Shown here one piece after another: positions 1 through 6,245 of a stretch of 8,083 nucleotides of DNA. Position 1 is the stretch's first letter; every line of letters begins with the position of its first letter. A model generated the notes under the pieces. The model saw nothing but the letters and a program-made list of their open reading frames with translations. It was not told where the DNA came from and did no database searches. The stretch lies in the NCBI GenBank assembly GCA_031272305.1, contig JAISUA010000015.1:1-8083 (forward strand), given 5' to 3'. The DNA comes from Clostridioides sp. Lineage in GTDB: Bacteria; Bacillota; Clostridia; Peptostreptococcales; Peptostreptococcaceae. The position numbers and the translations under genes were made by a program.

Positions 1-1
1 A

Positions 2-322
2 AAAATACTTGAAGGAGATGCAGAAGAAAATCTAAAGAATATAACAGGTGAATTCGATATGATTTTTATAGATGCAGCTAAAGGACAGTATAAATTATTT
101 TTTGATCTAGTGATAGAACATCTAAAAACAGGTGGAGTTGTAATTTCGGATAATATTTTATATAAGGCTATGGTTGCTTCAGATGATTATGTTGAAAAAA
201 GGAAGAAAACAATAGTCAAACGAATGAGAAATTATTTGGATTTTATTTGTAATGATAAAAATTTGTCGACAACTCTTATACCTATAGGCGATGGTGTGGC
301 AATAAGTTACAAAGAAAGATAA
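2..322 (+). CDS. trmR: SAM-dependent O-methyltransferase, TrmR/YrrM type (C-terminal part)
   Basis: The gene is cut by the window edge: 106 codons remain of a family usually a little over 200 residues long, so the N-terminal glycine-rich SAM-binding motif lies outside. The visible part reads GDAEENL, then FDMIFIDAAKGQY, then GGVVISDNIL, and ends LIPIGDGVAISYK. These are the later motifs of the class I methyltransferase fold in the family-3 O-methyltransferases; the aspartates in the FIDAAKG and SDN segments match the metal/SAM-site region of that family. In Bacillus subtilis the member beside the U32 genes, TrmR (YrrM), methylates 5-hydroxyuridine 34 of tRNA to 5-methoxyuridine. A U32 gene follows directly on the same strand, which is why I prefer TrmR to a catechol-type methyltransferase. 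Family assignment is firm; the tRNA substrate is inferred from gene order. Confidence 0.82.
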   Translation, partial: KILEGDAEENLKNITGEFDMIFIDAAKGQYKLFFDLVIEHLKTGGVVISDNILYKAMVASDDYVEKRKKTIVKRMRNYLDFICNDKNLSTTLIPIGDGVAISYKER

Positions 323-346
323 AAATATTTACTGGGAAATATTTTT
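321..346 (+). terminator. AT-rich hairpin after trmR
   Basis: Perfect 10-bp inverted repeat (AAAAATATTT / AAATATTTTT) around the loop ACTGGG, running into a T run. It begins on the last base of the trmR stop codon region. The stem has no G or C, so it may be a weak or partial terminator that lets some transcription continue into trhP. Confidence 0.45.
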
Positions 347-385
347 TGACATAAAGTTTAGATTTTAAACGAAAATTTTGTTTTC

Positions 386-414
386 GAAACAGCTAAATGG
401 AGTAAATATATAAT
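386..414 (+). promoter_or_regulatory. weak candidate promoter for trhP
   Basis: A consensus -10 hexamer TATAAT lies at 409-414. At the correct 17-bp distance the -35 position reads GAAACA (386-391), matching TTGACA only in its last three bases. A terminator-like hairpin and about 180 bp separate trhP from trmR, which makes a separate promoter plausible, but such hexamers are common in DNA this AT-rich. Confidence 0.25.
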
Positions 415-435
415 ATAAAACAATTACAATGAATA

Positions 436-505
436 TTGAATAAGTAATAATTAAAAATGTACAACAAATGTTGAATAAGTAATAATTAAAAATGTACAAC
501 AAATG
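436..505 (+). repeat. exact 35-bp tandem duplication in the trhP leader
   Basis: Two identical head-to-tail copies, 436-470 and 471-505, each beginning TTGAATAAGTAATAATTAAA and ending ACAACAAATG. The stretch just before copy 1 (TACAATGAATATTGAA) resembles the junction between copies, suggesting an older degenerate unit. The last three bases of copy 2 supply the ATG at 503, so the longest reading frame for trhP begins inside the repeat. Exact identity points to recent slippage or duplication. Confidence 0.9.
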
Positions 506-529
506 TACAATGAGGAAATGAGGAAAGAA

Positions 530-1771
530 ATGGATTTTATTGAAAAAGTAGAGTTGCTTGCTCCTGCAGGTGATTTAGAAAAATTAAAAATAGCTATAGA
601 ATATGGAGCAGATGCTGTATATATAGGAGGAGAATTTTTTGGTATGAGAACAGCTGCTAAAAATTTTTCTATGGAAGATATAGCAGAAGGAGTAGAATTT
701 GCACATAAAAGAGGAAAGAAAATTTATGTTACAGTGAATGTAATTCCTCACAATGAAGATTTTGTAGGTCTTGATAAGTATCTAAAAGATCTTGAAAAGT
801 GTGGAGTAGATGCAGTGATTGTATCTGATCCAGGAGTAATAAGTGTCGTGAAAGAAGTGCTTCCAAATATAGAAGTACATCTAAGTACTCAAGCTAATAC
901 AACAAATTATTTGAGTGCAAACTTTTGGTATAAACAAGGAATAAAAAGAGTAGTACTAGCAAGAGAATTATCATTCAAAGAAATAAGTGAGATAAAAGCT
1001 AAAATTCCAACAGATATGCAAATAGAAACATTTGTTCATGGAGCAATGTGCATATCTTATTCTGGAAGATGTCTAATCAGTAATTATATGACTGGAAGAG
1101 ATGCTAATAGAGGATCTTGTGCTCAATCTTGCAGATGGAATTACAGTTTAGTAGAAGAAAAAAGACCAGGAGAATATTATCCTATATACGAAGATGAAAA
1201 AGGAACATTTTTCTTTAATTCGAAGGATCTTTGTATGATAGAATATATTCCTGAAATTATAAAATCAGGTGTTACAAGTCTAAAAATCGAAGGAAGAATG
1301 AAAACAGCTTATTATGTAGCAACAGTAGTAAGAGCATATAGAATGGCTATAGATGAGTTTTATAAAAATCCTTTGGAATGGAAATTTAATCCTATGTGGC
1401 TTGATGAATTGAAAAAAGGAAGTCATAGACATTTCACAACAGGATTCTATGTAGACAAACCACAATCAACTGAACAAAATTATGAATCAGCATCTTATGT
1501 TAGAAATTATGATTTCATAGGAATAGTAAAATCAGTCCAAGAAGATGGTTTAGTAATTACAGAACAAAGAAACAAGATGTGTGTTGGAGATGAAATAGAA
1601 ATAATAGGACCAAACAAAGAAACAATGTACACAAAAATCGAAGAAATGTACGATGAAGAAGGAAACCCTATAGAATCAGCTCCACATCCAAGACAAATAG
1701 TAAAACTAAAATTAGGAGTAGAAGTAGCTGAAAATTATATGCTAAGAAAAGAAATAGAAGAAAAGAAATAG
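530..1771 (+). CDS. trhP: U32 family tRNA 5-hydroxyuridine synthesis protein (TrhP/YrrO-like)
   Basis: The 413-residue product opens VELLAPAGDLEKLKIAIEYG and carries the U32 signature ETFVHGAMCISYSGRC at about residues 166-181, then GSCAQSCRW. Four cysteines (about 174, 181, 197, 201) form a C-x6-C and C-x3-C arrangement suited to an iron-sulfur or metal site. SLKIEGRMKT follows, and a C-terminal beta-rich domain (about 320-400) completes the family layout. Length is close to B. subtilis YrrO. Despite the 'peptidase' label, TrhP proteins act in hydroxylation of wobble uridine 34 in tRNA, giving the substrate of the TrmR-type methyltransferase encoded upstream. I chose ATG 530 because GAGGAAAG (520-527) sits at normal Shine-Dalgarno distance and homologues start just before the LAPAG motif. 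In-frame ATGs at 503 and 518 have no well-placed ribosome site, and 503 lies in a repeat copy. B. subtilis has two such genes; only one is seen here. Family certain, exact substrate inferred. Confidence 0.88.
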   Translation: MDFIEKVELLAPAGDLEKLKIAIEYGADAVYIGGEFFGMRTAAKNFSMEDIAEGVEFAHKRGKKIYVTVNVIPHNEDFVGLDKYLKDLEKCGVDAVIVSDPGVISVVKEVLPNIEVHLSTQANTTNYLSANFWYKQGIKRVVLARELSFKEISEIKAKIPTDMQIETFVHGAMCISYSGRCLISNYMTGRDANRGSCAQSCRWNYSLVEEKRPGEYYPIYEDEKGTFFFNSKDLCMIEYIPEIIKSGVTSLKIEGRMKTAYYVATVVRAYRMAIDEFYKNPLEWKFNPMWLDELKKGSHRHFTTGFYVDKPQSTEQNYESASYVRNYDFIGIVKSVQEDGLVITEQRNKMCVGDEIEIIGPNKETMYTKIEEMYDEEGNPIESAPHPRQIVKLKLGVEVAENYMLRKEIEEKK

Positions 1772-1787
1772 AAATAAAATAAAAATA

Positions 1788-1824
1788 AAAAATACAAATA
1801 GAAATAGAGTAAAAATACAAATAG
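1788..1824 (+). repeat. short A-rich direct repeat
   Basis: The 14-mer AAAAATACAAATAG occurs at 1788-1801 and 1811-1824, inside a longer stretch of AAATAGA/AAATAAA units that begins in the last codons of trhP. It looks like low-complexity drift, with no sign of function. Confidence 0.6.
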
Positions 1825-1828
1825 ATTT

Positions 1829-1857
1829 TTGAATTTACCTCTTACAATTTGTAAATA
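1829..1857 (+). promoter_or_regulatory. candidate promoter for the penicillin-binding protein gene
   Basis: TTGAAT (1829-1834), a 17-bp spacer and TAAATA (1852-1857) form a reasonable sigma-A-type promoter. Transcription would start near 1864, inside the long inverted repeat of 1835-1905. Transcripts from here would lack the left arm of that hairpin, while read-through transcripts from trhP would carry it. Confidence 0.4.
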
Positions 1858-1905
1858 ATATCACTAAGAAAAGTTTGTGGATTATTTTAGATTGTTAAGA
1901 GGTGA
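1835..1905 (+). promoter_or_regulatory. long leader hairpin burying the PBP Shine-Dalgarno
   Basis: The outer arms 1835-1848 (TTACCTCTTACAAT) and 1891-1905 pair over 14 positions, with one G-U and one bulged T. Inner segments AAATAAT (1853-1859) and ATTATTT (1881-1887), then CAC/GTG, extend the stem toward the apical part. The ribosome binding site AGAGGTGA (1898-1905) lies wholly in the 3' arm, and seven T's follow before the TTG start. It could block initiation on read-through mRNA or act as a terminator overlapping the start codon. No known riboswitch or T-box signature was recognised. Confidence 0.6.
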
Positions 1906-1910
1906 TTTTT

Positions 1911-3758
1911 TTGTTTCGGAAAAAGAATAAAAATGATATAGAAGAAAAGTTAAAGATAAATAAAGAGCAGTTTTTGTATAAACGTAGAAAAAGAGTTATA
2001 ATTTTATCTGCAATGATGCTTATTTGTTTTTTGCTATTAGCGTCAAGACTTGCTTATATTCAAATAAAAGAAGGCGAAAATTACAAATCGAAACTAGAAT
2101 CTCAGCATATAGAGAAAATAAAACTTAGTAGTGAAAGAGGAATTATTTTAGATAGAAATGGAGAAAAACTAACAGACACAACCAATCAAAAAATATTGAT
2201 AGTAGAAAAAACAAAATTAAATAATAATTATAATTTATTGAAACTAATCAGTGATGCGACGAATTTGACGACAACAGATATTTATAGACAAATAAGCACT
2301 CAATTATCAAATTCAAATTTAGAATTTACGATAGATATAGATTTTGTTTTTGAAAAATATGAAGATGAACTTAATAAAGAAGGAGTAATCGTTGAAAACA
2401 GAGTAATGAGATACAGCGAATCAGGAATTTTATCTCATATTATTGGATATGTAAGCAAGACTGATAACGTTGGAATGATGGGAATAGAAAAATCATTTGA
2501 TGAAATTTTAAAAGATGCGAGTACAAATTATTTGAGTGTATTCAAAGCAGGAAATAATTCTAAACAAATAAAACTTATGCAAGGCGAAATGAAGAAAGTA
2601 TCAGAAAATGAAACTGATAAAAATATTGAAACTACTATAGACTCTAAGATTCAAAAAATAGTTGAAAATATTGCTAACAAAGAGTCAAATCCATCTGCAA
2701 TAATAGTATCTTATTCAGAAACAGCAGAAATACTTGCAATGACATCAAGACCAAATTTTAATCAAGAAAATGTAGTTGAAAATTTAAATAATGAAGATGG
2801 AAGTTTGAAAAATAGAGCAATATCTGCAACATATCCTCCAGGATCGGTTTTTAAGATGGTTGTTTTGTACAGTGCTTTAGAGAATGGCGTCATCGATGAT
2901 AATTACACATATAATTGTACAGGAAAATATGTATTTCCTGATGGTAGCGTGCTAAATTGTCATAATAAAGAAGGCGATGGAATACAAAACTTGAACCAAG
3001 CGTTTGCTAATTCTTGCAATCCAGCTTTTTACGATATAGCAAGCAAACTTGGAAAAGAAAAAATAATGGAAACGGCTAAAAAACTTCATTTGTTTGAAAA
3101 GACAGAAATAGGACTTCTTGAAGAAAAAAATAGTAAAATTCCTGAAGATATTGCACTGAGAAACTTAGCAATAGGACAAGGAAATTTAGAATTTACACCT
3201 ATTCAAATAAATCAAATGACACAAATAATAGCTAACAATGGAAATTACGTTCCTCTTAAATTGTTGAATAGAATAGTGGATAGAGATGGAAATACAATAG
3301 AAGAAATAGAACAGATAAAGAATAAAGAAAAAACTTCAAAGATAGAAGAAGAAATTTTAGAAGAAGAAATTTTAGAAGAAGAAAATACTGAAATGGACAG
3401 TAAAGAAAATATTGAAAAGAAAATAAAAATAGAAGTCGATAACGAAAATAAAATTGAAGGTAAAATAAATAACAAAAGCAGTGATAGTGATGTGAGTAAA
3501 AAAATCAAAGAGATAATGAAGGATGTAGCAGATTATGGAACAGCAAAGAGCCTGAAAGATTTGAAAGGCATAGTAGGAGCTAAAACTGGAACAGCTCAAA
3601 GTACTAAAAATGGAAAAGCAGTCGAACATGGGTGGATCACTGGATATTACAAAATTAATGGCAAAGAATATATAATCACTGTATTTGTAGAAGGAGAAGA
3701 TGGAAATAATAAGTCTGCTGTACCTTTATTTAAGGAAATTTGCGAGTCGATACAATAG
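1911..3758 (+). CDS. class B penicillin-binding protein (transpeptidase)
   Basis: A 615-residue membrane-anchored D,D-transpeptidase that would cross-link peptidoglycan outside the cell membrane. A basic N-terminus precedes one membrane segment (about 29-51). The dimerisation domain begins with RGIILDRNG (about 76-84). The serine transpeptidase domain has all three motifs: SVFK with nucleophile Ser312 and Lys315, SCN at 368-370, and KTGT at 558-561. No PASTA domains are seen. Between SxN and KTGT a Glu/Lys-rich, probably disordered insert (about 465-527) interrupts the domain; without it the length is ordinary. I chose TTG 1911, six bases after AGGTG; the alternative GTG 1902 is part of the Shine-Dalgarno itself. 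The protein is SpoVD/PbpA-like. A PBP gene next to a U32 gene also occurs in some Clostridia from memory. Whether it serves elongation, division or sporulation cannot be decided here. Confidence 0.9.
   Translation: MFRKKNKNDIEEKLKINKEQFLYKRRKRVIILSAMMLICFLLLASRLAYIQIKEGENYKSKLESQHIEKIKLSSERGIILDRNGEKLTDTTNQKILIVEKTKLNNNYNLLKLISDATNLTTTDIYRQISTQLSNSNLEFTIDIDFVFEKYEDELNKEGVIVENRVMRYSESGILSHIIGYVSKTDNVGMMGIEKSFDEILKDASTNYLSVFKAGNNSKQIKLMQGEMKKVSENETDKNIETTIDSKIQKIVENIANKESNPSAIIVSYSETAEILAMTSRPNFNQENVVENLNNEDGSLKNRAISATYPPGSVFKMVVLYSALENGVIDDNYTYNCTGKYVFPDGSVLNCHNKEGDGIQNLNQAFANSCNPAFYDIASKLGKEKIMETAKKLHLFEKTEIGLLEEKNSKIPEDIALRNLAIGQGNLEFTPIQINQMTQIIANNGNYVPLKLLNRIVDRDGNTIEEIEQIKNKEKTSKIEEEILEEEILEEENTEMDSKENIEKKIKIEVDNENKIEGKINNKSSDSDVSKKIKEIMKDVADYGTAKSLKDLKGIVGAKTGTAQSTKNGKAVEHGWITGYYKINGKEYIITVFVEGEDGNNKSAVPLFKEICESIQ
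3345..3384 (+). repeat. 15-bp in-frame tandem repeat inside the PBP gene
   Basis: GAAGAAGAAATTTTA occurs at 3345-3359 and again at 3360-3374, followed by a partial third unit. It encodes EEEIL EEEIL EEE in the acidic insert of the PBP. Because the unit is a multiple of three, copy changes would alter the insert length without shifting the frame. Confidence 0.85.
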
Positions 3759-3783
3759 ATATTTTTGAAATAGAATAAAAAAT

Positions 3784-3884
3784 AAAAAAGCTGACGAACT
3801 TATTTGAAAGATTCGATACATAATTTTATGGTTAAAAGAATGTATTACTAACGAATCTAAAGAAAATTTCATCAGCTATTTTTT
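3784..3884. terminator. composite bidirectional hairpin terminator between convergent genes
   Basis: Outer arms AGCTGA (3789-3794) and TCAGCT (3872-3877) are flanked by A6 on the left and T6 on the right, so either strand reads as a stem followed by T's. Further nested pairs are GATTCG/CGAATC (3810-3815 with 3852-3857), ATACAT/ATGTAT (3816-3821 with 3840-3845) and TTTTA/TAAAA around TGGT. It lies 25 bp after the PBP stop and about 40 bp beyond the rqcH stop, and would end both transcripts. Confidence 0.8.
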
Positions 3885-3911
3885 GACATTACATAAAATA
3901 TATTCTATATT
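3883..3911 (+). promoter_or_regulatory. promoter-like sequence facing antisense into rqcH
   Basis: A perfect TTGACA (3883-3888), 17-bp spacer and TATATT (3906-3911) would start a transcript near 3918, antisense to the 3' end of rqcH. The -35 box grows directly out of the terminator T run. No reading frame follows. It may be fortuitous in AT-rich DNA. Confidence 0.3.
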
Positions 3912-3922
3912 CTAGAAAATTT

Positions 3923-5839
3923 TTATTTTTTAAGTTTTGCTATAGCTTCTTCTGTTGGAGTGATATACAGTGTATTATTAGTCTCGTAAATTACCAATCC
4001 AGGTTTAGAGCCACTAGGTTTTTTGACATTTTTTTTCTTAGTATAATCTACAGGAACTTGTGCAGACATTCTTGATTTGCTATAGTAAGCAGAAAGAGTA
4101 GCTCCTTCGATCAAAGTTTGTTCACTTGGTTCTTTTCCTGCACATTTTATAATAACGTGAGAGCCAGGAATATTTTTCGTATGCATCCAAATGTCATCAG
4201 GATCTGCGATTCTCAAAGTTAAATAATCATTTTGTTTATTATTTTTGCCTACAAGAATAGTAGTTCCATCAGTAGAAATAAATTTAAGTGGTTCTGAATG
4301 AGTATCAGTATTTTTTTTGTTTGATTTATTTTTTGATTTTCTACTAGGCTTCAAATATCCAACTTTTATAAGCTCTTCTTTGATTTCTTCGAGTTCTTCT
4401 AAATTATCGCAGTTTTCTATTCCAAGTAGAGTGTTCTCAAGGTAATCAATTTCTTCTTTGTTGATTTCCATTTGATGAGAAATTTCTTTCTGTGCAGTTT
4501 TCATCTTGTTGTATTTCTTAAAATATTTTTGCGTATTTTCAGAAGGTGTAAGATTTATTTTAAGTGGAATTGTGATATTTTCATATGATTCTGAATAAAA
4601 ATTTGCAACTTCAATTTCTTTCATACCTTTCTCTATCATATAGATATAAGCTGTCAAAAGTTCACCTTTCACTTTGTATTCATTTGCTTTTTTTGATTCC
4701 TTAAGTTCTTTTTCTTGTTTGTGTTGCTTATTTTTCAATCGTTCTAATTTCGTGTGCAAACTTTTTTTCAAATCGGATGATTTCTGAGAAATCCTGTCTT
4801 TTATATCTCTCATTGAATAATAATTTTCGATTACATCTGATATAGAATCGTAGTGAATAAATTCACTTGAAAAATCCTCTGATTTGTAAAAAGATAATTC
4901 TATACAACTAAAATCTAAGTATTTATCTATTCTTTTATTGTGAACAATAGAAGGAGTGTAATTATTGTCTGCTATTTTATCAAATAAACTTGTAAAATTT
5001 GAGTAAATAATACTTAAATCATTTTCGTCAACATCAGTTGTATTTTTGTCATAAAGAATTTCAGAAGAAAGATTAAATTTGTCTTTAGTATTGTTATCTG
5101 AATTATTTTCAGAAGAAATATTAAATTTATCTTTATCATTATTTATAAAATCAAGATTTTCAGTGGATTTAGAAGCATTGCTTAAAGAGTTAACTCTGCA
5201 AATTTCTTTTGATACTACAGGACTTATCCCTAAAAATTTAGAATAAATAGCTTTGTAAATAGGTCCTTCAAATGATTTTATTTCACTAAAAAATACTTCT
5301 TTAGAAACTTTTGAAAGAGGACTGATCTTATTTTGTGAAGGAGCAGATTCATATGTAAGTCCAGGCAGAATTTGACGAACTCGGCTTACGCCAAAAGGAA
5401 CTCTTTTGATAGAATCTATTATTTTTTCGTTTGACTCGTGAGTCAAAATAATATTGCTATTTCTTCCCATAATCTCAACATAAAGATTTTTAACAGTTTT
5501 TTCTTTTAGTTCATCGTAAGATTCTATGCTGATTTTTATAATTCTTTCGAAATCTATTTGAGTTATCTTTGTTATGATTCCTCCTTGTAGATGTTTTCTA
5601 AGAGTCATACAAAAATCAGGAGCTTTTATAGGATTTTGTTTTTTATAATTTTGAGCTATGTAAGCTCTAGAATTAGAAGCACTCGCACTAAGTACTAATT
5701 TGTAATTCGTGTTGTTGTTTCTTATATTTAGAATAATTTCATCCTTTTCTGGTTGAAAAATTTTATCTATTTTTCCTGAAGTGAGTTTTTTTTCGAACTC
5801 ATCAGTCAGTGAATGTATAACTAACGCATCAAATGGCAT
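3923..5839 (-). CDS. rqcH: NFACT family ribosome-rescue protein RqcH (Rqc2 homologue)
   Basis: The 638-residue product begins MPFDALVIHSLTDEF and matches RqcH throughout, formerly annotated as fibronectin-binding FbpA. Bacterial RqcH binds stalled 50S-peptidyl-tRNA complexes in the cytoplasm and, with tRNA-Ala, adds alanine tails that mark nascent chains for degradation. Order: NFACT-N (about 1-200, with FCMTLRKHLQGG and YVEIMGRNSNIIL), helix-hairpin-helix FLGISPVVSKEI (about 202-213), charged coiled coil (about 345-495), and NFACT-R (about 518-615) with DIWMHTKNIPGSHVII. It is longer than the usual 570-590 residues because of an Asn/Asp/Lys-rich insert at about 222-270 holding two 16-residue repeats. 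Where B. subtilis RqcH has the functional Asp97-Arg98 pair, this protein reads Glu98-Arg99. ATG 5839 is preceded by GAAAGGA, nine bases away. The gene runs convergent to the PBP gene, probably as a single-gene unit. Family call very secure. Confidence 0.95.
   Translation of the reverse strand: MPFDALVIHSLTDEFEKKLTSGKIDKIFQPEKDEIILNIRNNNTNYKLVLSASASNSRAYIAQNYKKQNPIKAPDFCMTLRKHLQGGIITKITQIDFERIIKISIESYDELKEKTVKNLYVEIMGRNSNIILTHESNEKIIDSIKRVPFGVSRVRQILPGLTYESAPSQNKISPLSKVSKEVFFSEIKSFEGPIYKAIYSKFLGISPVVSKEICRVNSLSNASKSTENLDFINNDKDKFNISSENNSDNNTKDKFNLSSEILYDKNTTDVDENDLSIIYSNFTSLFDKIADNNYTPSIVHNKRIDKYLDFSCIELSFYKSEDFSSEFIHYDSISDVIENYYSMRDIKDRISQKSSDLKKSLHTKLERLKNKQHKQEKELKESKKANEYKVKGELLTAYIYMIEKGMKEIEVANFYSESYENITIPLKINLTPSENTQKYFKKYNKMKTAQKEISHQMEINKEEIDYLENTLLGIENCDNLEELEEIKEELIKVGYLKPSRKSKNKSNKKNTDTHSEPLKFISTDGTTILVGKNNKQNDYLTLRIADPDDIWMHTKNIPGSHVIIKCAGKEPSEQTLIEGATLSAYYSKSRMSAQVPVDYTKKKNVKKPSGSKPGLVIYETNNTLYITPTEEAIAKLKK
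5042..5137 (-). repeat. 48-bp tandem repeat in rqcH
   Basis: Two imperfect 48-bp units (5090-5137 and 5042-5089) encode DKDKFNISSENNSDNN and TKDKFNLSSEILYDKN. The DNA copies are close to identical over the segment for DKFN(I/L)SSE and diverge elsewhere, as expected for an older in-frame duplication in a surface loop between the helix-hairpin-helix and the next helices. Confidence 0.8.
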
Positions 5840-5891
5840 TTTAAAATTTCCTTTCTAATCAAAAAAATTTGATATAAATAATTTTATTTTT

Positions 5892-5956
5892 TATAGTTAA
5901 AGTTACTTTGCTATATAAGCAAGTTTGTTTTTATAGTTAAACTTATTTTTGCTATA
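5892..5956 (-). promoter_or_regulatory. two repeated hairpins in the rqcH leader
   Basis: The arrangement TATAG-N-CTATA occurs twice, at 5892-5915 and 5932-5956, as part of a roughly 30-bp imperfect direct repeat. Each unit can fold: TATAG with CTATA, then AAAG/CTTT in one and AAA/TTT in the other. They sit 50-115 bp before the rqcH start and could be RNA hairpins in its leader or two copies of a protein-binding dyad. No known regulator site was recognised. Confidence 0.4.
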
Positions 5957-5989
5957 AATATTTTTTTGTTCAAGATAGCGATAATATAT

Positions 5990-6018
5990 ATTATACACTA
6001 AAAATATTAAATTATAAA
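5990..6018 (-). promoter_or_regulatory. candidate rqcH promoter
   Basis: Read on the minus strand, TTTATA (6018-6013), a 17-bp spacer and a consensus TATAAT (5995-5990) face rqcH. The leader would be about 145 nt long and include the two repeated hairpins. The -35 box matches four of six positions. Confidence 0.35.
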
Positions 6019-6037
6019 ACAGCTAATGAAATCTATT

Positions 6038-6071
6038 TCAAAAAATATTGATACTGTCAAAAAATATTGAT
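6038..6071. repeat. 15-bp direct repeat around a minus-strand TTGACA
   Basis: TCAAAAAATATTGAT occurs exactly at 6038-6052 and 6057-6071, a 19-bp period. The bases between the copies complete a minus-strand TTGACA (6060-6055), but the -10 position downstream of it is poor. It could be a paired binding site upstream of rqcH. Confidence 0.6.
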
Positions 6072-6210
6072 TTTAGTATTTCTAAATGTAAATACAGACT
6101 TCGACTTCATTCATTGTAGCTTCACAATCTAAAAAATATATAACAAGAAAGAGCTAAAATTTGGTTTCCGTACATTTAAGGTCAAAAAAATACAGTTAAG
6201 GGAAAATCTA

Positions 6211-6239
6211 TTGACTTATGTTTTTTTGAGGTGTATTAT
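6211..6239 (+). promoter_or_regulatory. orphan sigma-A-type promoter
   Basis: TTGACT (6211-6216), exactly 17 bp, then TATTAT (6234-6239): five of six matches in each box. Transcription would start near 6246 with no protein gene before the strong hairpin ending at 6508. It is the best promoter match in the gap and the basis for suspecting a small RNA. Confidence 0.5.
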
Positions 6240-6245
6240 GAACTT

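Noticed and set aside
346..374. TTGACA after the trmR hairpin as a promoter
   Set aside because: At 16-18 bp spacing no acceptable -10 box is found (ACGAAA at 17 bp).
503..529. Upstream ATG start for trhP
   Set aside because: Lies in the tandem repeat, lacks a ribosome site, and adds residues before the family's normal start.
1280..1465. 61-codon minus-strand frame inside trhP
   Set aside because: Antisense shadow of a clearly coding gene, with no ribosome site and low-quality composition.
1902..1910. GTG start for the PBP gene
   Set aside because: The GTG is part of the Shine-Dalgarno sequence for TTG 1911.
3245..3629. Two overlapping minus-strand frames inside the PBP gene
   Set aside because: Ser/Leu/Phe/Ile-rich shadows of the Glu/Lys-rich insert codons; the sense frame has catalytic motifs.
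3784..3884. Insertion sequence or MITE
   Set aside because: No transposase remnant or target-site duplication visible; terminator role explains position between convergent genes.
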